Positions 43,946 to 56,500 of a stretch of 64,000 nucleotides of DNA are shown piece after piece (the first letter of the stretch is position 1; each line of letters begins with the position of its first letter). The position numbers were made by a program, and so were the translations under genes. Origin of the DNA: Dipteris shenzhenensis (lineage: Eukaryota; Polypodiophyta; Polypodiopsida; Gleicheniales); assembly GCA_047967505.1 (NCBI GenBank), contig CM106539.1; one strand, given 5' to 3'. The notes under the pieces are model-generated. The model saw only the letters and a program-made list of their open reading frames with translations, was not told the origin of the DNA and did no database searches.

Positions 43946-45369
43946 GCAATCACAAAATATTAGTGGACCTGCAGTGTCCTCTAGCAGTGGTTCACATACT
44001 TTGTCATGGACAGGCAGATTAAGATTAGGAGAATCTCCTCAAAGCAATGCAGATAGTGGTATGCAGGTATTACGAAAAGGAAAAGAGAAGGTAGATCAGC
44101 CCATGTTTGATGTGAATGCAGGTCACTCCTATGTGGATGGTGAATTTAGTGGCTCAGAACAGAGCATTGATGATGAGTTGGGTATTCCTTCTGTTGTTAC
44201 ACCTGAAGTAAGGAAGACCAGGGATGTTTTGAGAGCACCTGGAAGTGAGCCTATTTTGTGCAGGTCTACGAGAGCTAGGTATCCTGTGGATAGGCTGAAA
44301 TATGATGGATTTATAGCCATTCACTATGCCTATATGGTCAAAGTGATATAGGAACCAGAACCCACTTCTTTTGAGCAAGCCATGGGAAAAGAAAAATGGG
44401 AGAAAGCCATGGATGAAGAAATGGATGCCTTTGAAGCAAATGCTACATGGGAATTGGTGCCTTTGCCTAAAGACAAGAATGCAATTGGCTATAAGTGGGT
44501 TTATAAGGTGAAGCACAATGTAGATGGTTCTGTGAACAGATACAAGGCAAGATTAGTTTTCAAGGGGTATGCATAGACATATGGCATTGATTATGAAGAA
44601 ACATTCAGCCTAGTTGCAAGGATGGCAACCGTAAGAGCAGTCATTGCTATGGCTGCATCAAAGGGATGGTATTTACATCAGATGGATGTAAAGAATTCCT
44701 TCTTGCGTGGTGATTTGCAAGAAGCGGTCTTTATGGAGCAGCCACTAGGTTATGTTCATGTTGTTCATCCTGAGTTTGTTTGCAGGTTGAAGAAAGCCTT
44801 GTATGGCTTGAAGCAAGCACCTAGAGCATGGTTTGACAAGATAGGATAGTATCTTGTCAGTATTGGCTTTCAGATTTCCAAGTCAGATTTCTCACTTTAT
44901 GTGAGAAAAACAGAGAAAGGTATTATGCTGCTTGTCATTTATGTTGATGATTTGATCATCACAGGTGATAGTGATGAAGATATCCTTCATGTGAAAATGC
45001 TATTGAAGCAGAAGTTTGAGATGAAGGATTTGGGAGAGCTGCGTTATTTCTTGGGCATTGAGGTGATTAGATCACCAAGTGGGATACGGCTCTTGCAGAG
45101 GCAGTATGGATTGGACATGCTGTCCAAATATGGGCTGAGAAGCTGTTTACGCCTATTTCAGTTTCTTTGGAGCAAAATGTGAAGCTGAGCGTAGATGCAG
45201 GTGAGCTTCTGGAAGACCCTACTATGTACAGATGCATAGTAGGAAGTTTGCTTGTCAGCACAAAGGGCCAAGTAGCTGACATATTCACGAAGGCATTGAG
45301 CACAGAGAAGCTACGCAAGTTCAAAGACCTGCTTGGTGTGCAGGAATTGGGATTGAGCTCAAGGGGGAG
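43946..45369 (+). pseudogene. pol: copia A2 reverse transcriptase, RNase H deleted
   Basis: Continues A2 after copia E. RT motifs: WELVPLPKDKNAIGYKWVYK, HQMDVKNSFLRGDL, LYGLKQAPRAW, VIYVDDLIITGD (about 44935). TAGs at 44349, 44574 and 44847 sit where copia A has CAG. A frameshift occurs near 45150. At about 45252 the sequence jumps from RT (YRCIVGSLL) to the RNase H tail (QVADIFTKAL), losing roughly 470 bp. Confidence 0.9.
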
Positions 45370-45722
45370 TGTTGAGATATCGAGCTCCACTCGTGATATG
45401 CCAAGGTGACCATTGTGCATTTATGTCACCGACTTGTTAGCTGTAGATGCAGTTGGTACACCACCCTTGAATAATAGCTGGATGACAGCTATCCTTATGT
45501 ACTCTAGTTTGTGGCTCTATTAGTATGCCACCTTAGTTAGCTGAGTTTTGTTTGAGACCCACATATAGGGTTCTTCTATTTCTTTGTACTAGAGTTCTTT
45601 TTTGGCTTACACAACTAAGAAGAGGAAAATTGTTTTCAGCCTCCACCTTTGTGTGTATTCCCCCATTCTGTATGTGAGAAAGCCGCAAGTGAGACTCCTT
45701 CCTTCTCTCCACTATCTTCACA
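45370..45722 (+). repeat. 3' LTR of copia A2
   Basis: 353 bp, TGTTGAGATATCG...TTCACA. The next 13 bases, GGATGTCAGAGCC, resemble a decayed primer site (TGGTATCAGAGCC), which should follow only a 5' LTR. Confidence 0.9.
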
Positions 45723-47580
45723 GGATGTCAGAGCCAACCAATGGGGGGGGATGTTTTTGCAGCAAGAGAAAAATTTGAAATTTTTTCCTACTGTAAATCT
45801 CTCAGACATCTTACGTTGTATGAAGCTTGTGCTGGGGATTTTGTAATGAGTGTGCTTTAGAGTGCCCACTATAATGCATTTATCTGTGGAAAACACTTGA
45901 GAAATAGGTCCAAATTTGGAAGCTATGGACCAAAGAATATTTGATGGTAGTGGATCTAGTAAGAGAGGCAGGAATAAGCTTGTTGATTTGACAATTGCAG
46001 TGATTGGAGAGGCTAGAATGCACTCTCCCTAGATGAGTAGACCAATGAAAGAACCAGTAAGTATGAGAAGAAAGAGGAGTTTTACTTGTTCAACAATGGC
46101 CCATGAGCTTGATAGTCATCACGCAAAATACATCACAAATCACAAGGAGAGTGGTGGGACAAAGATGACACCTTGAATTTACAAGTCATTCAAACCAAGT
46201 AGTTTGTAGAGAGAGAAACATTCATGATGCCAATGGGGCAATTAGGAGAACTGAAGCACATAGTGTGGTCACATGTTTTGGTCACTTGCTAGAAAGCCAA
46301 AGATGATGTGGGGCATTGATCAACATGCTTGGCAGAAGTGCAATCTATGGTGTGCCGACCCCATGCTTCAAGGGAAGAGGGTAGCATTCCAATGGAGTGA
46401 CAGAGCAATTTGTTTGATTTTGCAATAGTACTATGACCCATACATGGAAGGTGGATAATTTCATTCAAGGTGTTCCAAGAAACTCACCAGGTGTTTGGAA
46501 GGTTGCAAGTCTCGTATGTAGCAAATCCATACACCAAGCCATGTGCGGCCATCTTGTCATGATGGAAAGGTAGTGTCATGGAGAACTAAATTGAATAAAG
46601 AATTCAAAGAAAGGATACAGAAGGAAGTTAAAGAGAATGGGTAGGCTGTAAGAGAGAGAATTATTATTCCAAATGATGTGCATGTGTTCCACATTCGCAC
46701 AATGGGTTCGATTTCCAAGGGACTGACATACTCTGTCACAATTTTAGAGTTCCCACATTGTACATGTCTTGATTTCACAAAATGGAAGCAGGTACAAACC
46801 CTTACATGCCTTGCAAGAACATATACTTTGTGTTCATTGTGATGCTGGGATTTAGTGATATAGTGCAACAATTTATGTACCAGTCACTGCTCTTACAAAG
46901 ATTGAGTTGTTCCAAGCTCGCTCTTGGTGGAAAACGATACCCAACTTCTATCTAGTAGCTGTTGTGAGAGATCCTTTTTTGTGCTTTTCTAATTACATAT
47001 CCTTGTAGGTTTTGAGAGATTCTGGTTTTGGATCTTCATATCTAGCACATTGTTTGCTTTGCTTTGATGTTTTGGGAACATATGTATGGAAGAAGTTCTT
47101 CTACAAGCATGGGAGACATGATATATATGTCTAAAATGTGAGCATATTTACATGTTCTTTTGAATCATATATTCTATATTTTGCTTTTTCATTGTCTCTC
47201 CATAATGATTTTAATGTGACTATAAGCAGAGGAAGAATATGTATAGTATGCTCCTTTATTTTGGATGGATCTTGTGCTTGTTTGTCCAAAATGTCTATAT
47301 GAGAAGGAAGGAGATGTGCAATCTGATCAATGTTTTCAATCAAATGTATGGAAGAAGTACTTTTGCATGCATGGGGGGCATGATGTGCGAATCTCCACTT
47401 CGAGTAGTCTTTGTTTTTTCAATCGTACTTTTTATATACTACTATCTCTCTTTGTAATGACTCTAATAGGAGGAAGGCCATGTAAATGTTATTTTAAGGC
47501 ATGGCTACATTTTTTGGATATGTATGATTTAGTTTTAGTCAATTCTATTGTTCCAATGAAATTTTGAGAAATCAAATAGC
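45723..47580 (+). other. Unassigned sequence, possible retroelement leader
   Basis: No intact frame. A partly readable plus-strand stretch at 45900-46030 (EAMDQRIFDGSGSSKRGRNK) is not recognised. A duplicated motif, TATGGAAGAAGT...CATGG, occurs at about 47088-47120 and 47346-47384; the second copy lies in a 100-codon frame (47265-47567) with a Cys/His cluster (CPKC...C...VWKKYFCMHGGHD). Function unknown. Confidence 0.35.
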
Positions 47581-47629
47581 AGATGAAGGACTTGCTTGCT
47601 CACATCCTATTTAGTCTTGCTTGCTACCT

Positions 47630-48115
47630 CTAGGTCACCCATGTTCACCTCCAAGTCACCCTTGTTCACTCCTAGGTTACCCTGTTCACTCCTATGTCAC
47701 CTCCCCATGTTCACCTCTAGGTCACCCATGTTCACCTCCAAGTCACCCCTGTTCACTCCTAGGTCACCCCTGTTCACTCCTATGTCACCTCCCCATGTTC
47801 AACCCATGTTCACCTCCAGGTCACCCCTATTCAGTCCTATTTCATCTCCCCATGTTCACCTCTGTCACTCTAGGTCATCCATGTTCACCTCCAGGTCACC
47901 CCTATTCACTCCTAGTTCACCCTTGTTCATTCCTATGTCACCTCCCCAAGTTCACTCTCTGTCACCCATGTTCCTCCCTATGTCACCCCTTGTTCCTCCC
48001 CTGTTCACCCTAGGTCACTCCTTGTCGCTCCTTGTTCACCCCTCAGTCACCCATGTGCACAACAATGTCACCCCTTGCTCATCCTTGGTTCACCCTTCCC
48101 TCCACCCTCATTCAC
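47630..48115 (+). repeat. ~20-bp degenerate tandem repeats (TCACCC...TGTTCACTCCTAGG)
   Basis: About 25 imperfect units of TCACCCATGTTCACCTCCA / TCACCCCTGTTCACTCCTA. All long open frames here are by-products of the repeat. Confidence 0.9.
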
Positions 48116-48479
48116 CCCTATGACACACTCGTCCACTGGCCTATACAGGAGAAAATATAATTCAAATTCAGATTTTACCAACTTTTTCATTCAAATATTG
48201 CCTCCCACCTTTTTCATTCAAATATTGCCTCTTGCCCACACTGCTTTTTCTCTCACCTCCCACCTCCCACCAGGGCTATATTTAGCCGCCAAATTTAGTG
48301 TAGGTCCTTCATCTCACCTCCTAATTCTGACCAGTGCTATATTTAGCACTTGGCTAAACTCAGCGTAGATCCTTCGGATCAGCTCATCCATCACATCTTA
48401 CAGCCCACTCATGCTATTTTTGGCTTATCTTCCTAAATTTGGCTCTCTTTGGTTGTGTATTTGTGGCTATCCCCCCCTC

Positions 48480-48790
48480 CAATGAAACCATACACACCTC
48501 CCTCCCCTCCATCAGCGAATTCTCCTATAGCCCCCCTCCATCAATGATAGCAACCCTCCCTCCATCAATGAATTCTCCTGCAGCAGCCCCTCCATCAACG
48601 ATAGTAGCCCCCCCTCCCCTCCATCAACGAATTCTCCTACAGCAGCCCCTCCATCAACAATAGTAGCCCCCCTCCCCTCCATCAGCAAATTCTCCTGCAG
48701 CAGCCCCTCCATCAATGATAGCAGCCCTCCCTCCATCAACGAATTTTCCTGCAGCAGCTCCCTCCATCAACGAAATCTCTTGGCAGCTCC
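48480..48790 (+). repeat. ~60-bp tandem repeats (CCCTCCATCAA...)
   Basis: Five or so units of CCCCTCCATCAACGA followed by ATAGTAGCCC or ATTCTCCTGCAGCAGC. Pyrimidine-rich on the plus strand. Confidence 0.85.
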
Positions 48791-49189
48791 CTAGCAAGAG
48801 CCTCTCCTTGGATTGCACCAACCAGGTGCAGTGCAGCTCTCCTTGCAGCCCATCTCACACCCTCTTCTTGGATTGCATCACTCCCAGCAGCACCCTCTCT
48901 TTGATCACATCTCTGCTGGTAGCCCTTCTTACAGTTGCACCTCACTTTCCATGGCAGCCTATAGCGAATCGCCTCTTCCTCATGGGCAGCCTGGGAGGGT
49001 CCTTGGAACGCTTCTCTATCTTAGACAGCCTACTAAAAATTGCCACCTTGCTGTCCTCTCGAACTCAGCTTCTTCTTCTAATTTTCCCTTCTCTGCTCTA
49101 CTCCGTGCTTCTCCATCAGCTTCCCTTCTCATCACCATCAGCTCCCCCTCTTGTTATCACCCGCCCCACTCTCTTGTTATCTCTCAGCA

Positions 49190-49640
49190 GGCCGTGCCAA
49201 CACCTCGACAGCAGCTCCCCCTTCCTCGTCATCAGCTCACCTTCCTCGTCATCAGCTCACCTTTCTGCTTCAGCTCCCCTTCCTTTCATCATCTCACCTT
49301 CTACTTCGTCATTAGCTCCCCTTCCTTTCCTACTTCCATTCTAGCCTCGTCATCAGCTCACCTCCTGCTTCGACATTAGCTCCCCTTCCTTCCCTGCTTC
49401 CTTTCTAGCCTTGTCATTAGCTCACCTCCTGCTTCGACATCAGCTCCCCTTCCTTCCCTGCTTCCTTTCTAGCCTCATCATCAGCTCACCTCCTGCTTCG
49501 ACATAAGCTTCCCTCCTTTTCATGCTTCCCTTCTTGCCTCGTCATCATCTCACCTTCCTGCTTTGTCATCACTCACCTTCCTGCTTCGTCATCAGCTCCC
49601 CTTCCTATTTCATCATCAGCTTCTACTTCACATCATGTTC
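49190..49640 (+). repeat. CT-rich tandem repeats (CGTCATCAGCTCACC...)
   Basis: Iterated TTCGTCATCAGCTC, CCCTTCCTTTCCTGC and CTTTCTAGCCTCG units, 40-60 bp period, imperfect. Confidence 0.8.
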
Positions 49641-49644
49641 CTTC

Positions 49645-51720
49645 TTCATGCTTGAGAAGAAGCCCAAGTATAAGCCACGGTTGCCTAGAGATAAGTTATT
49701 CACCCCTTTCTATACCGTCATGACGTCTCAGGTAGCCTCTGCACTGCACATGACCTCACCCATGCCTACAGCCTCTATAGCAGAGCCAACTACATCAGCC
49801 AGGCCGACTTCATCAGTAGAGCTAACTTCATCAGCCAGGCCAACTTCATCAGCAGAGCTAACTTCATCAGTAAGGCCAACTTCATTGGTAGGCCGACTTC
49901 ATTTGCAGGGCTGACTTCATGGGTGATGCATCCCCATCTTGGTTTGGACATCACTATCATCTCGGATGGAGAGCCACCACAATCAAGATAGCATCAGGAG
50001 GTTCTTTCCCACTCTCAGAGCTCCAGTGCCTCTTCTTCTGACCATGGGGGCTCAGATTACACCCCCTCTACACAGAGACCACATTCAGAAGGGTCGGGTG
50101 GGCCAACAGAGATACAGAGCCCTTCGATAACCACCCCTCCTCTCTCCCACATTCGGGTTATGTTTAAACCTCTTCTGGATCCAAACCTCAAACTATCCTT
50201 GGTGTTGACATCTTCAGAGATCCAAACCCTTTGTCTAACTGAGTTTGACAAGGTCATCTTCCCTCCTGTGGATGTGGAATTGTGTACAGAATCCATTAGA
50301 TCTTATGACTCTATCACAGACACTTTTGAGTTCATGGGCTCCAAGCAGCTTCTCACACCCAATTTGGTCTCACAATACATGGGTCTCACTGCTCTCCCTA
50401 TTCAGCCTCCTTCCGACGATTCACCACATCTCCTTTCAGTCCTTTCACAGTGCAAACCCAATAGGAGGGGATATCATTGCAAAAAGGTTTTGGAAGGTGG
50501 AAGCAAAGAAGCAGTGATCACTCACTACTTCTTCACTCACTTCTATTCAGCACTAGGGCATTACTACATCACGAAAGGTATCCATCTTGCTCTCAATGCT
50601 CTCTTTACCATCACTCAGTATGATTTTGCATCCCTCTTCTATTCAACATTCCGGGCCACTGTTTGAAATCGCACACACAGAGGCACACACACATGTACTT
50701 GTGGACGTCACCTCACCTACCTTTTGCACCAGTGGCGGGCTGCAATGCCTGCACTTTTTCCTCCACCTTCACATACTTCATCTTCTCCTCACCGTCCACC
50801 TTCCGTCCCTATGGTCCCCCACTTGAGATCAGCTCCACTGGCTCTTAGTGCAGCCCCAGCATCCTCGGCCTCTGCTGCATCAGTCTCTGTCCTCTCTTCC
50901 TCTCTAGTCTCCATACCCACTCTTCCACCCACATCTGCAGCATAGGTTTCTGAGCCATCCCCTCTTGGGCCAGTCTCTGGAGCTTTGTCATCCGTTGCTC
51001 ACGCAGGAGTCGCCTCTCCATCCATCCCCTTCGAGGTAGATTTTGATTTCCCTGATGATGTTCTTCTAGTCACTCCCCTGCCCTCCTCAGGTCTCACCCA
51101 CCATGGCATGACAATACCACTTACCTTCCCCGCAGTCATGACCATTCCCCCTCCGATCATCTCATCAGGGTCAGTAGGGTGCAAAGATATGGACATTGGC
51201 CCCACAACTCAGGGGGGATCCATCGAGAGAAGTTATGGCAACAAGGACCTCTACCTGGGGATCTCGTGATGGAGAGGCATCAGAGCGACATAGGTTATTA
51301 AACTTGAATCTTACTTTGGGAGCCACTAGTGACGCAAAGACACCACCCCGGATGTCTCGACGACTGACCCCTGAACCGAGTATGGAGGCTGCTAAACAGG
51401 ACCTACTGGAAACTCGACCTGGCAAGCTGATTGTCCTCCACTTCCTCATAATGATATGTTGGATACCTACTTCGCATCCTCCTTAGGAGAACTATTCACC
51501 CATGAGGCCCAGATAAAGGAACAGAGCCAGGAACACAAACGGGTGCTGTATGCATTAAAGCAGAAGCGGTCTCCTGTTTGCATGGAGGAGGAGGACCTGG
51601 ACCAAATTTTCACACTTCCCTTGCAAGAGACAATCGCTTCCAACAAGAAAGCATCCCGAGCTCCAAGTTGTTACCTAGACATTGATACACTAGCTCTAGT
51701 GGTAGCTCTCAAGGACCTAG
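49645..51720 (+). pseudogene. Decayed transposon-type gene with low-complexity linker, 5' part
   Basis: Frame 49650 onward reads EKKPKYKPRLPRDKLFTPFY, then a repeat-encoded PTSSARPTSS-type stretch (49790-49905). 50160-50666 is open for 168 codons, with SSEIQTLCLTEFDKVIFPP, EFMGSKQLLTPNLVSQYMG and HYFFTHFYSALGHYY. This faintly recalls the 'plant transposon protein' or mobile-domain ORFs found next to retroelements; I do not recognise it firmly. A Pro/Ser-rich part follows (50720-51180). It ends in a charged segment (51456-51720) into which copia A inserted. Several stops and frame changes. Confidence 0.45.
51716..51720. repeat. Target duplication of copia A, left copy
   Basis: CCTAG, repeated at 57197-57201. 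Removing copia A and one copy rejoins the host frame as ...VALKDLEQEGMKAAF.... Confidence 0.9.
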
Positions 51721-52068
51721 TGTTGAGATATCGAGCTCCACTCGCGATATGCCAGGGTGACTGTTGTGGATTTATGTCACCGACTTGTTAGCTGGAGATG
51801 CGGTTGGTACACCGCCCACGAATAATAGCTAGATGACAGCTATCCTTATCTACTCTAGTTTGTGGCTCAGTTAGTATGCCACCTTGGTTAGTTTTGGTTT
51901 GAGACCCACATATAGGGTTCTTCTATTTCTTTGTATTAGAGTTCTTTTGGCTTTCACAACTAAGAAGAGGAAAACCGTTTTCAGCCTCCACCTTTGTGTG
52001 TATTCCCCCATTGTGCATGTGAGAAAGCCGCAAGTGAGACTCCTTCCCTCTCTCCCACAATCTTCACA
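51721..52068 (+). repeat. 5' LTR of copia A
   Basis: 348 bp, TGTTGAGATATCG...TTCACA. Confidence 0.95.
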
Positions 52069-52081
52069 TGGTATCAGAGCC
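52069..52081 (+). other. Primer binding site of copia A
   Basis: TGGTATCAGAGCC directly after the LTR, the perfect plant tRNA-iMet complement. Confidence 0.94.
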
Positions 52082-52582
52082 TTGTTCGTGGTAAGGAGCT
52101 CAAGAAAGCAAGCCAAGTTCGTGGTGTCCTAGTAAGAGGACCAGTGTTGCTTTCCTATTTCGAGTTTGGGAGCAAATCTCTGCAGGTAGCACAGCCAGAA
52201 GTGCAAGAGTGCACTGTCTCAGATTGAGACGCCCTTCGCGGTGTGGCGAGAGCGTAGTGACTTTATTTTTCTGAATTGAGGCCGTTTCAGGGCCCGTTTT
52301 GAAGGCGGAAGTTCTTCGCAGGCACTCAGAAAAAGGCCCTGTTTTTTGCTGTGCGACCACTGCGCGGCTAGTCGGTGGAAAGGTGTCGCAGAAATTGCAT
52401 CGTATGCCTGTGTGCAGAGATATTGGGAGTTGCAGATTCATGCTTGTTGCCTGTTGATGCAAAATCGTCACCAGGAAGTGACTGTGTGGTGAAATACCAC
52501 TTTCGTCAGTTTTGCAGATCTGCCCGTGTGAGGCAAAAAGCTGTGTTTTTTGCAGTGACAGAATATTTTGCAGTGTTCTGTA

Positions 52583-53555
52583 ATGGCATTTGATTCTCTT
52601 TCACAGATTGTCACTGAAAAGCTTGACAAGAACAACTTCCAGGCATGGAAGTTTAGAATGACGAATTTCTTGATGGGAAAAGGCTATTGGGAATTCATTA
52701 CAGGAAATGAAGAAGAACCTGTTCTTCCTAATGTTCCCAGTCAACAGGAAATGCAGGCATTCAAAGGATGGCATGAGAGAGCCAGGAAAGATATGTACTG
52801 GCTGTCTATCAGTATTTCGGACTCCATGATTGTGCATATTCAGGATGCAAATACGCCAAAGGAGGCATGGGATACTTTGGCAAAAATGTACAGCACAAAT
52901 ACACAAGCCAGGAAAATGCAACTCAAACAGGAGTTGCACAATGTGCAGAGAGAAAATTTGAGCATAAATGACTACCACATGAAAGTGAAGAAAATTGCAG
53001 ATGCACTTGCTTCCATTGGGTCGCCAGTGAAAGGATTATGAACAGTTCCGGACATCCATTGCCGTCCGTGAAAAATTTCCTGATTTTGAGGAGCTGATTG
53101 CTCTTCTAATTTTTGAAGAGCAGAGAAATGGGGGTGCATCTTCTTCAGCAGGAACTTCAAAAGAAACTATCTTCTACTCAAATGCTGGCAGAGGTAGAGG
53201 TAGAGGTAGAGGAGGCCGATCTGCAGGCCGTGGTAGAAATCAGAATATGCAGCAAACGTAAGAAAACCAGTCCTATGCAGGAGGACGTGGTAACTCTAGA
53301 GGCAGGGGGAGCCAAAGAGGCCGTGGTGGATGGCAGAGAAGCCAAAATGCAAAAAGCAATGTTGAATGCTACTATTGTGGCAAAATGGGTCATATGGCTA
53401 AGGACTGCTACAAAAAGCAGAATGACATTATGAATGGAAAATTGCAGCAAGGCAATTATGCATCTTCTAGCAGGCAGGGTGATGACAGAAATGAGCATCT
53501 ATTTATGGTGCAGCATATGACAAATTCTGTGACAAGTGCAGAAGAATAAAATGAT
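52583..53555 (+). pseudogene. gag: copia A gag
   Basis: ATG at 52583 (MAFDSLSQIVTEKLDKNN). Copia gag core: FQAWKFRMTNFLMGKGYW, EAWDTLAKMYSTNTQARK, NINDYHMKVKKIADAL-type region. A frameshift near 53034 is followed by EQFRTSIAVREKFPDFEELI, an Arg/Gly-rich stretch (GRGRGRGRGGRSAGRGR at about 53190) and a zinc knuckle CYYCGKMGHMAKDC (about 53368). TAA codons at about 53259 and 53547 interrupt it. Confidence 0.92.
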
Positions 53556-56500
53556 GTGTGGTATGTTGACTCAGGTGCGTCAAACCACATGACAGGTCAT
53601 GCAGAATGGATGCAAGATGCAAGGAAAATGGAAAAGCCAGGATTTGTGGAGACTGGTGATGATACTGCACATCCTATTGTGCAGATTGGCAAAATTCCTT
53701 TGTCTATGCAGGATGGGAAAAAGAAATACTTGTCTGATGTATTTCATGTCCCGAACATCACCAAGAACCTGGTTTCTGTTGGTCAGATGGTTGAGCAGGG
53801 CTTGAAGGTCAGATTTAATCCTCATGGATGCTTTGTTGAGGATATGAAAAATAATGGTCGCTTGATAGCAAAAGGAAAGAAGAAGGGCAGGATGTTTACG
53901 TTGGATGCAGACATGCCTGAATTGAGTGCAGCAATGTTTGCACATGGGACCGGTGTAGTTGCAAATATTGATATCTGGCACAAACGCATTGGTCATGTTA
54001 ATATACAGCGACTTAAATCAATGCAAGCCCAAAATATTGTTGCAGAAATGCACAAGGTTTGTGAAGCCTGTCAATTTGGGAAATAGGTAAGGAAACCTTT
54101 TCCTAGGCATGTTCAAGAGAGTAAAAAGCCATTGGAATTAATCCACTCTGATGTGTGGACTACAAAAGCTGCATCTATTGGAGGCTGTCACTATTTTGTC
54201 ACATTTATTGATGACTTTAGCAAAAAACTATGGGTGTATTTTATGAAAAAGAAAAGTGAAGTGTTTGGGCACTTCAAAGCTTTCAAAGCTATGGTTGAAA
54301 AAGAAACAGGCCTGCAAATAAAATGCCTAAGGTCAGATGGAGGGGGAGAGTACCTCTCAATTGAGTTTGCAAGGTTCTTGCAGGAGCATGGTATAAAGCA
54401 GCAATATTCATGCAGTCATACCCCATAGCAAAATGGAATTGCAGAAAGAAAAAACAGGCATATTGGAGAGGTATCTCGGGCTATGCTAAATGAAAAAGAT
54501 CTACCAGATTATTATTGGGCTGAAGCAGTTGCTATAGCAGTCTATATAATGAACAGGACTCCCACTGCAGCAATACATGGCATGACGCCAGAGGAGATGT
54601 ATACTGGTAGGAAACCAGATATTTCTCATTTGAAGATTTTTGGTTGCATTGCCTATGTCCATGTGCCAGATGAGTTGAGGTCCAAGTTGGATCCAAAAGC
54701 TGAGAAGTGCGTCTTTATTGGTTATTCTCTGTAGCAAAAAGGGTATAGATGCTATAACCCTTCTACACGAAAGTTCACAGTGAGCAGAGATGTTGTTTTT
54801 GATGAGATGAGCAGCTGGTATAAACCAGTAAATGTGATGATTGATGTAGATGCACAAAATGGTAATGCTGCACAGAATTCACAGCAGCAATCACAAAATA
54901 TCAGTGGACCTGGAGTGTCCTCTAGCAGTGGTTCACATACTTCGCCATGGACAGGCAGATTGACATCAGGAGAATCTCCTCAAAGCAATGCAGAGAGTGG
55001 TACGTAGGTATCACGAAAAGGAAAAGAGAAGGTAGATCAGCCCATTTTGATGTGAATGCAGGTCACTCTTGTGTGGATGGTGAATCCAGTGGCTTAGAAC
55101 AGAGCATTGATGATGAGTTGGGTATTCCCTCTGTTGTTACACCTGGATTAAGGAAGACCAGGGATGTTTTGAGAGCACCTGGAAGTGAGCCTATTTTGCG
55201 CAGGCCTACCAAGGTTAGGTATCCTGTGGATAGGCTGAAATATGATGGATTTATAGCCATTCACTATGCCTATATGGTCAAAGTGATACAGGAACCAGAA
55301 CCCACTTTTTTTGAGCAAGCCATGGGAAATGAAAAATGGGAGAAAGCCATGGATGAAGAAATGGATGCCTTGGATGCAAATGCTACATGGGAATTGGTGC
55401 CTTTGCCTAAAGACAAGAATGCAATTGGCTGTAAGTGGGTTTATAAGATCAAGCACAATGCAGATTGTTCTGTGAATAGATACAAGGCAAGATTAGTTGT
55501 TAAGGGGTATGCACAGACATATGGCATTGATTATGAAGAAACTTTCAGCCCGGTTGCAAGGATGGCAACCGTAAGAGCAGCCATTGCTATGGCTGCATCA
55601 AAGGGATGGTCTTTACATCAGATGGATGTAAAGAATGCCTTCTTGCATGGTGATTTGCAAGAAGAGGTCTTTATGGAGCAGCCAGCAGGTTATGTTCATG
55701 CTGCTCATCCTGAGTTTGTTTGCAGGTTGAAGGAAGCCTTGTATGGCTTGAAGCAAGCACCTAGAGCATGGTCTGACAAGATAGGACAGTATCTTATCAC
55801 TATTGGCTTTCAAATTTCCAAGGAAGATTTCTCACTCTATGTGAGAAAAACAGAGAAAGGGATTATGCTGCTGGTCATTTATGTTGATGATTTGATCATC
55901 ACAGGTGATAGTGATGAAGATATCCTTCATGTGAAAATGCTACTGAGGCAGAAGTTTGAGATGAAGGATTTGGGAGAGCTGCGTTATTTCTTGGGCATTG
56001 AGGTGATTAGATCACCAAGTGGGATACAGCTCTTGCAGAGGCAGTATGGACTGGACATGCTGTCCAAATATGGGATGACAGGCTGTAAGCCTATTTCAGT
56101 TCCTTTGGAGCAGAATGTGAAGCTGAGCGCAGATGCAGGTGAGCTTCTGGAAGACCCTACTATGTACAGACGCATAGTAGGAAGTTTGATTTACATGACT
56201 ATTACCAGGCCAGATTTGAGCTATGCTGTTGGGTTGGTAAGTCAGTTTATGTAGGCTCCAAGGAAACCGCATTTGGATGCGGCTAGACGCATACTCAGGT
56301 ATGTGAAGTCCACATTGCAGTATGGACTATTTTATGAGGCTGGGGTTTAGATACAGTTGCATGGATACACTGATGCTGATTGGGCTAGTAGTATTTCTGA
56401 TAGGCGATCTACCAGTGGATATGTGTTCTCTTTTGGGAGTGCTGCAGTCACTTGGAGCTGCAAGAAACAGCCTACAGTTGCCTTGTCGAGCACAAAGGCT

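Larger units (their letters stand above)
37780..45722 (+). mobile_element. 3' half of copia family A, second copy (A2), with E nested
   Basis: From PDISHLKIFGCIAYVHV onward it is collinear with the complete copia A (which has the same point at about 54617). It is interrupted by copia E at 38057-43945 and ends in a family A LTR. The 5' half is missing; the left side is a sharp fusion with gypsy D, possibly from template switching or recombination. RNase H is mostly deleted at about 45252. Confidence 0.9.

Noticed and set aside
47630-48115. Regularly spaced repeats that could suggest a CRISPR-like array
   Set aside because: Units are contiguous and degenerate with no unique spacers, and the context is a plant nuclear genome; it is a minisatellite.
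48439-49379. Long plus-strand open frames (Pro/Ser/Leu-rich, up to 209 codons)
   Set aside because: They coincide with CT-rich tandem repeats and are open in several frames at once, as expected from composition.
52069-52081. TGGTATCAGAGCC as part of a tRNA gene
   Set aside because: It is the primer binding site; there is no cloverleaf around it. The same holds at 19280 and 43751.
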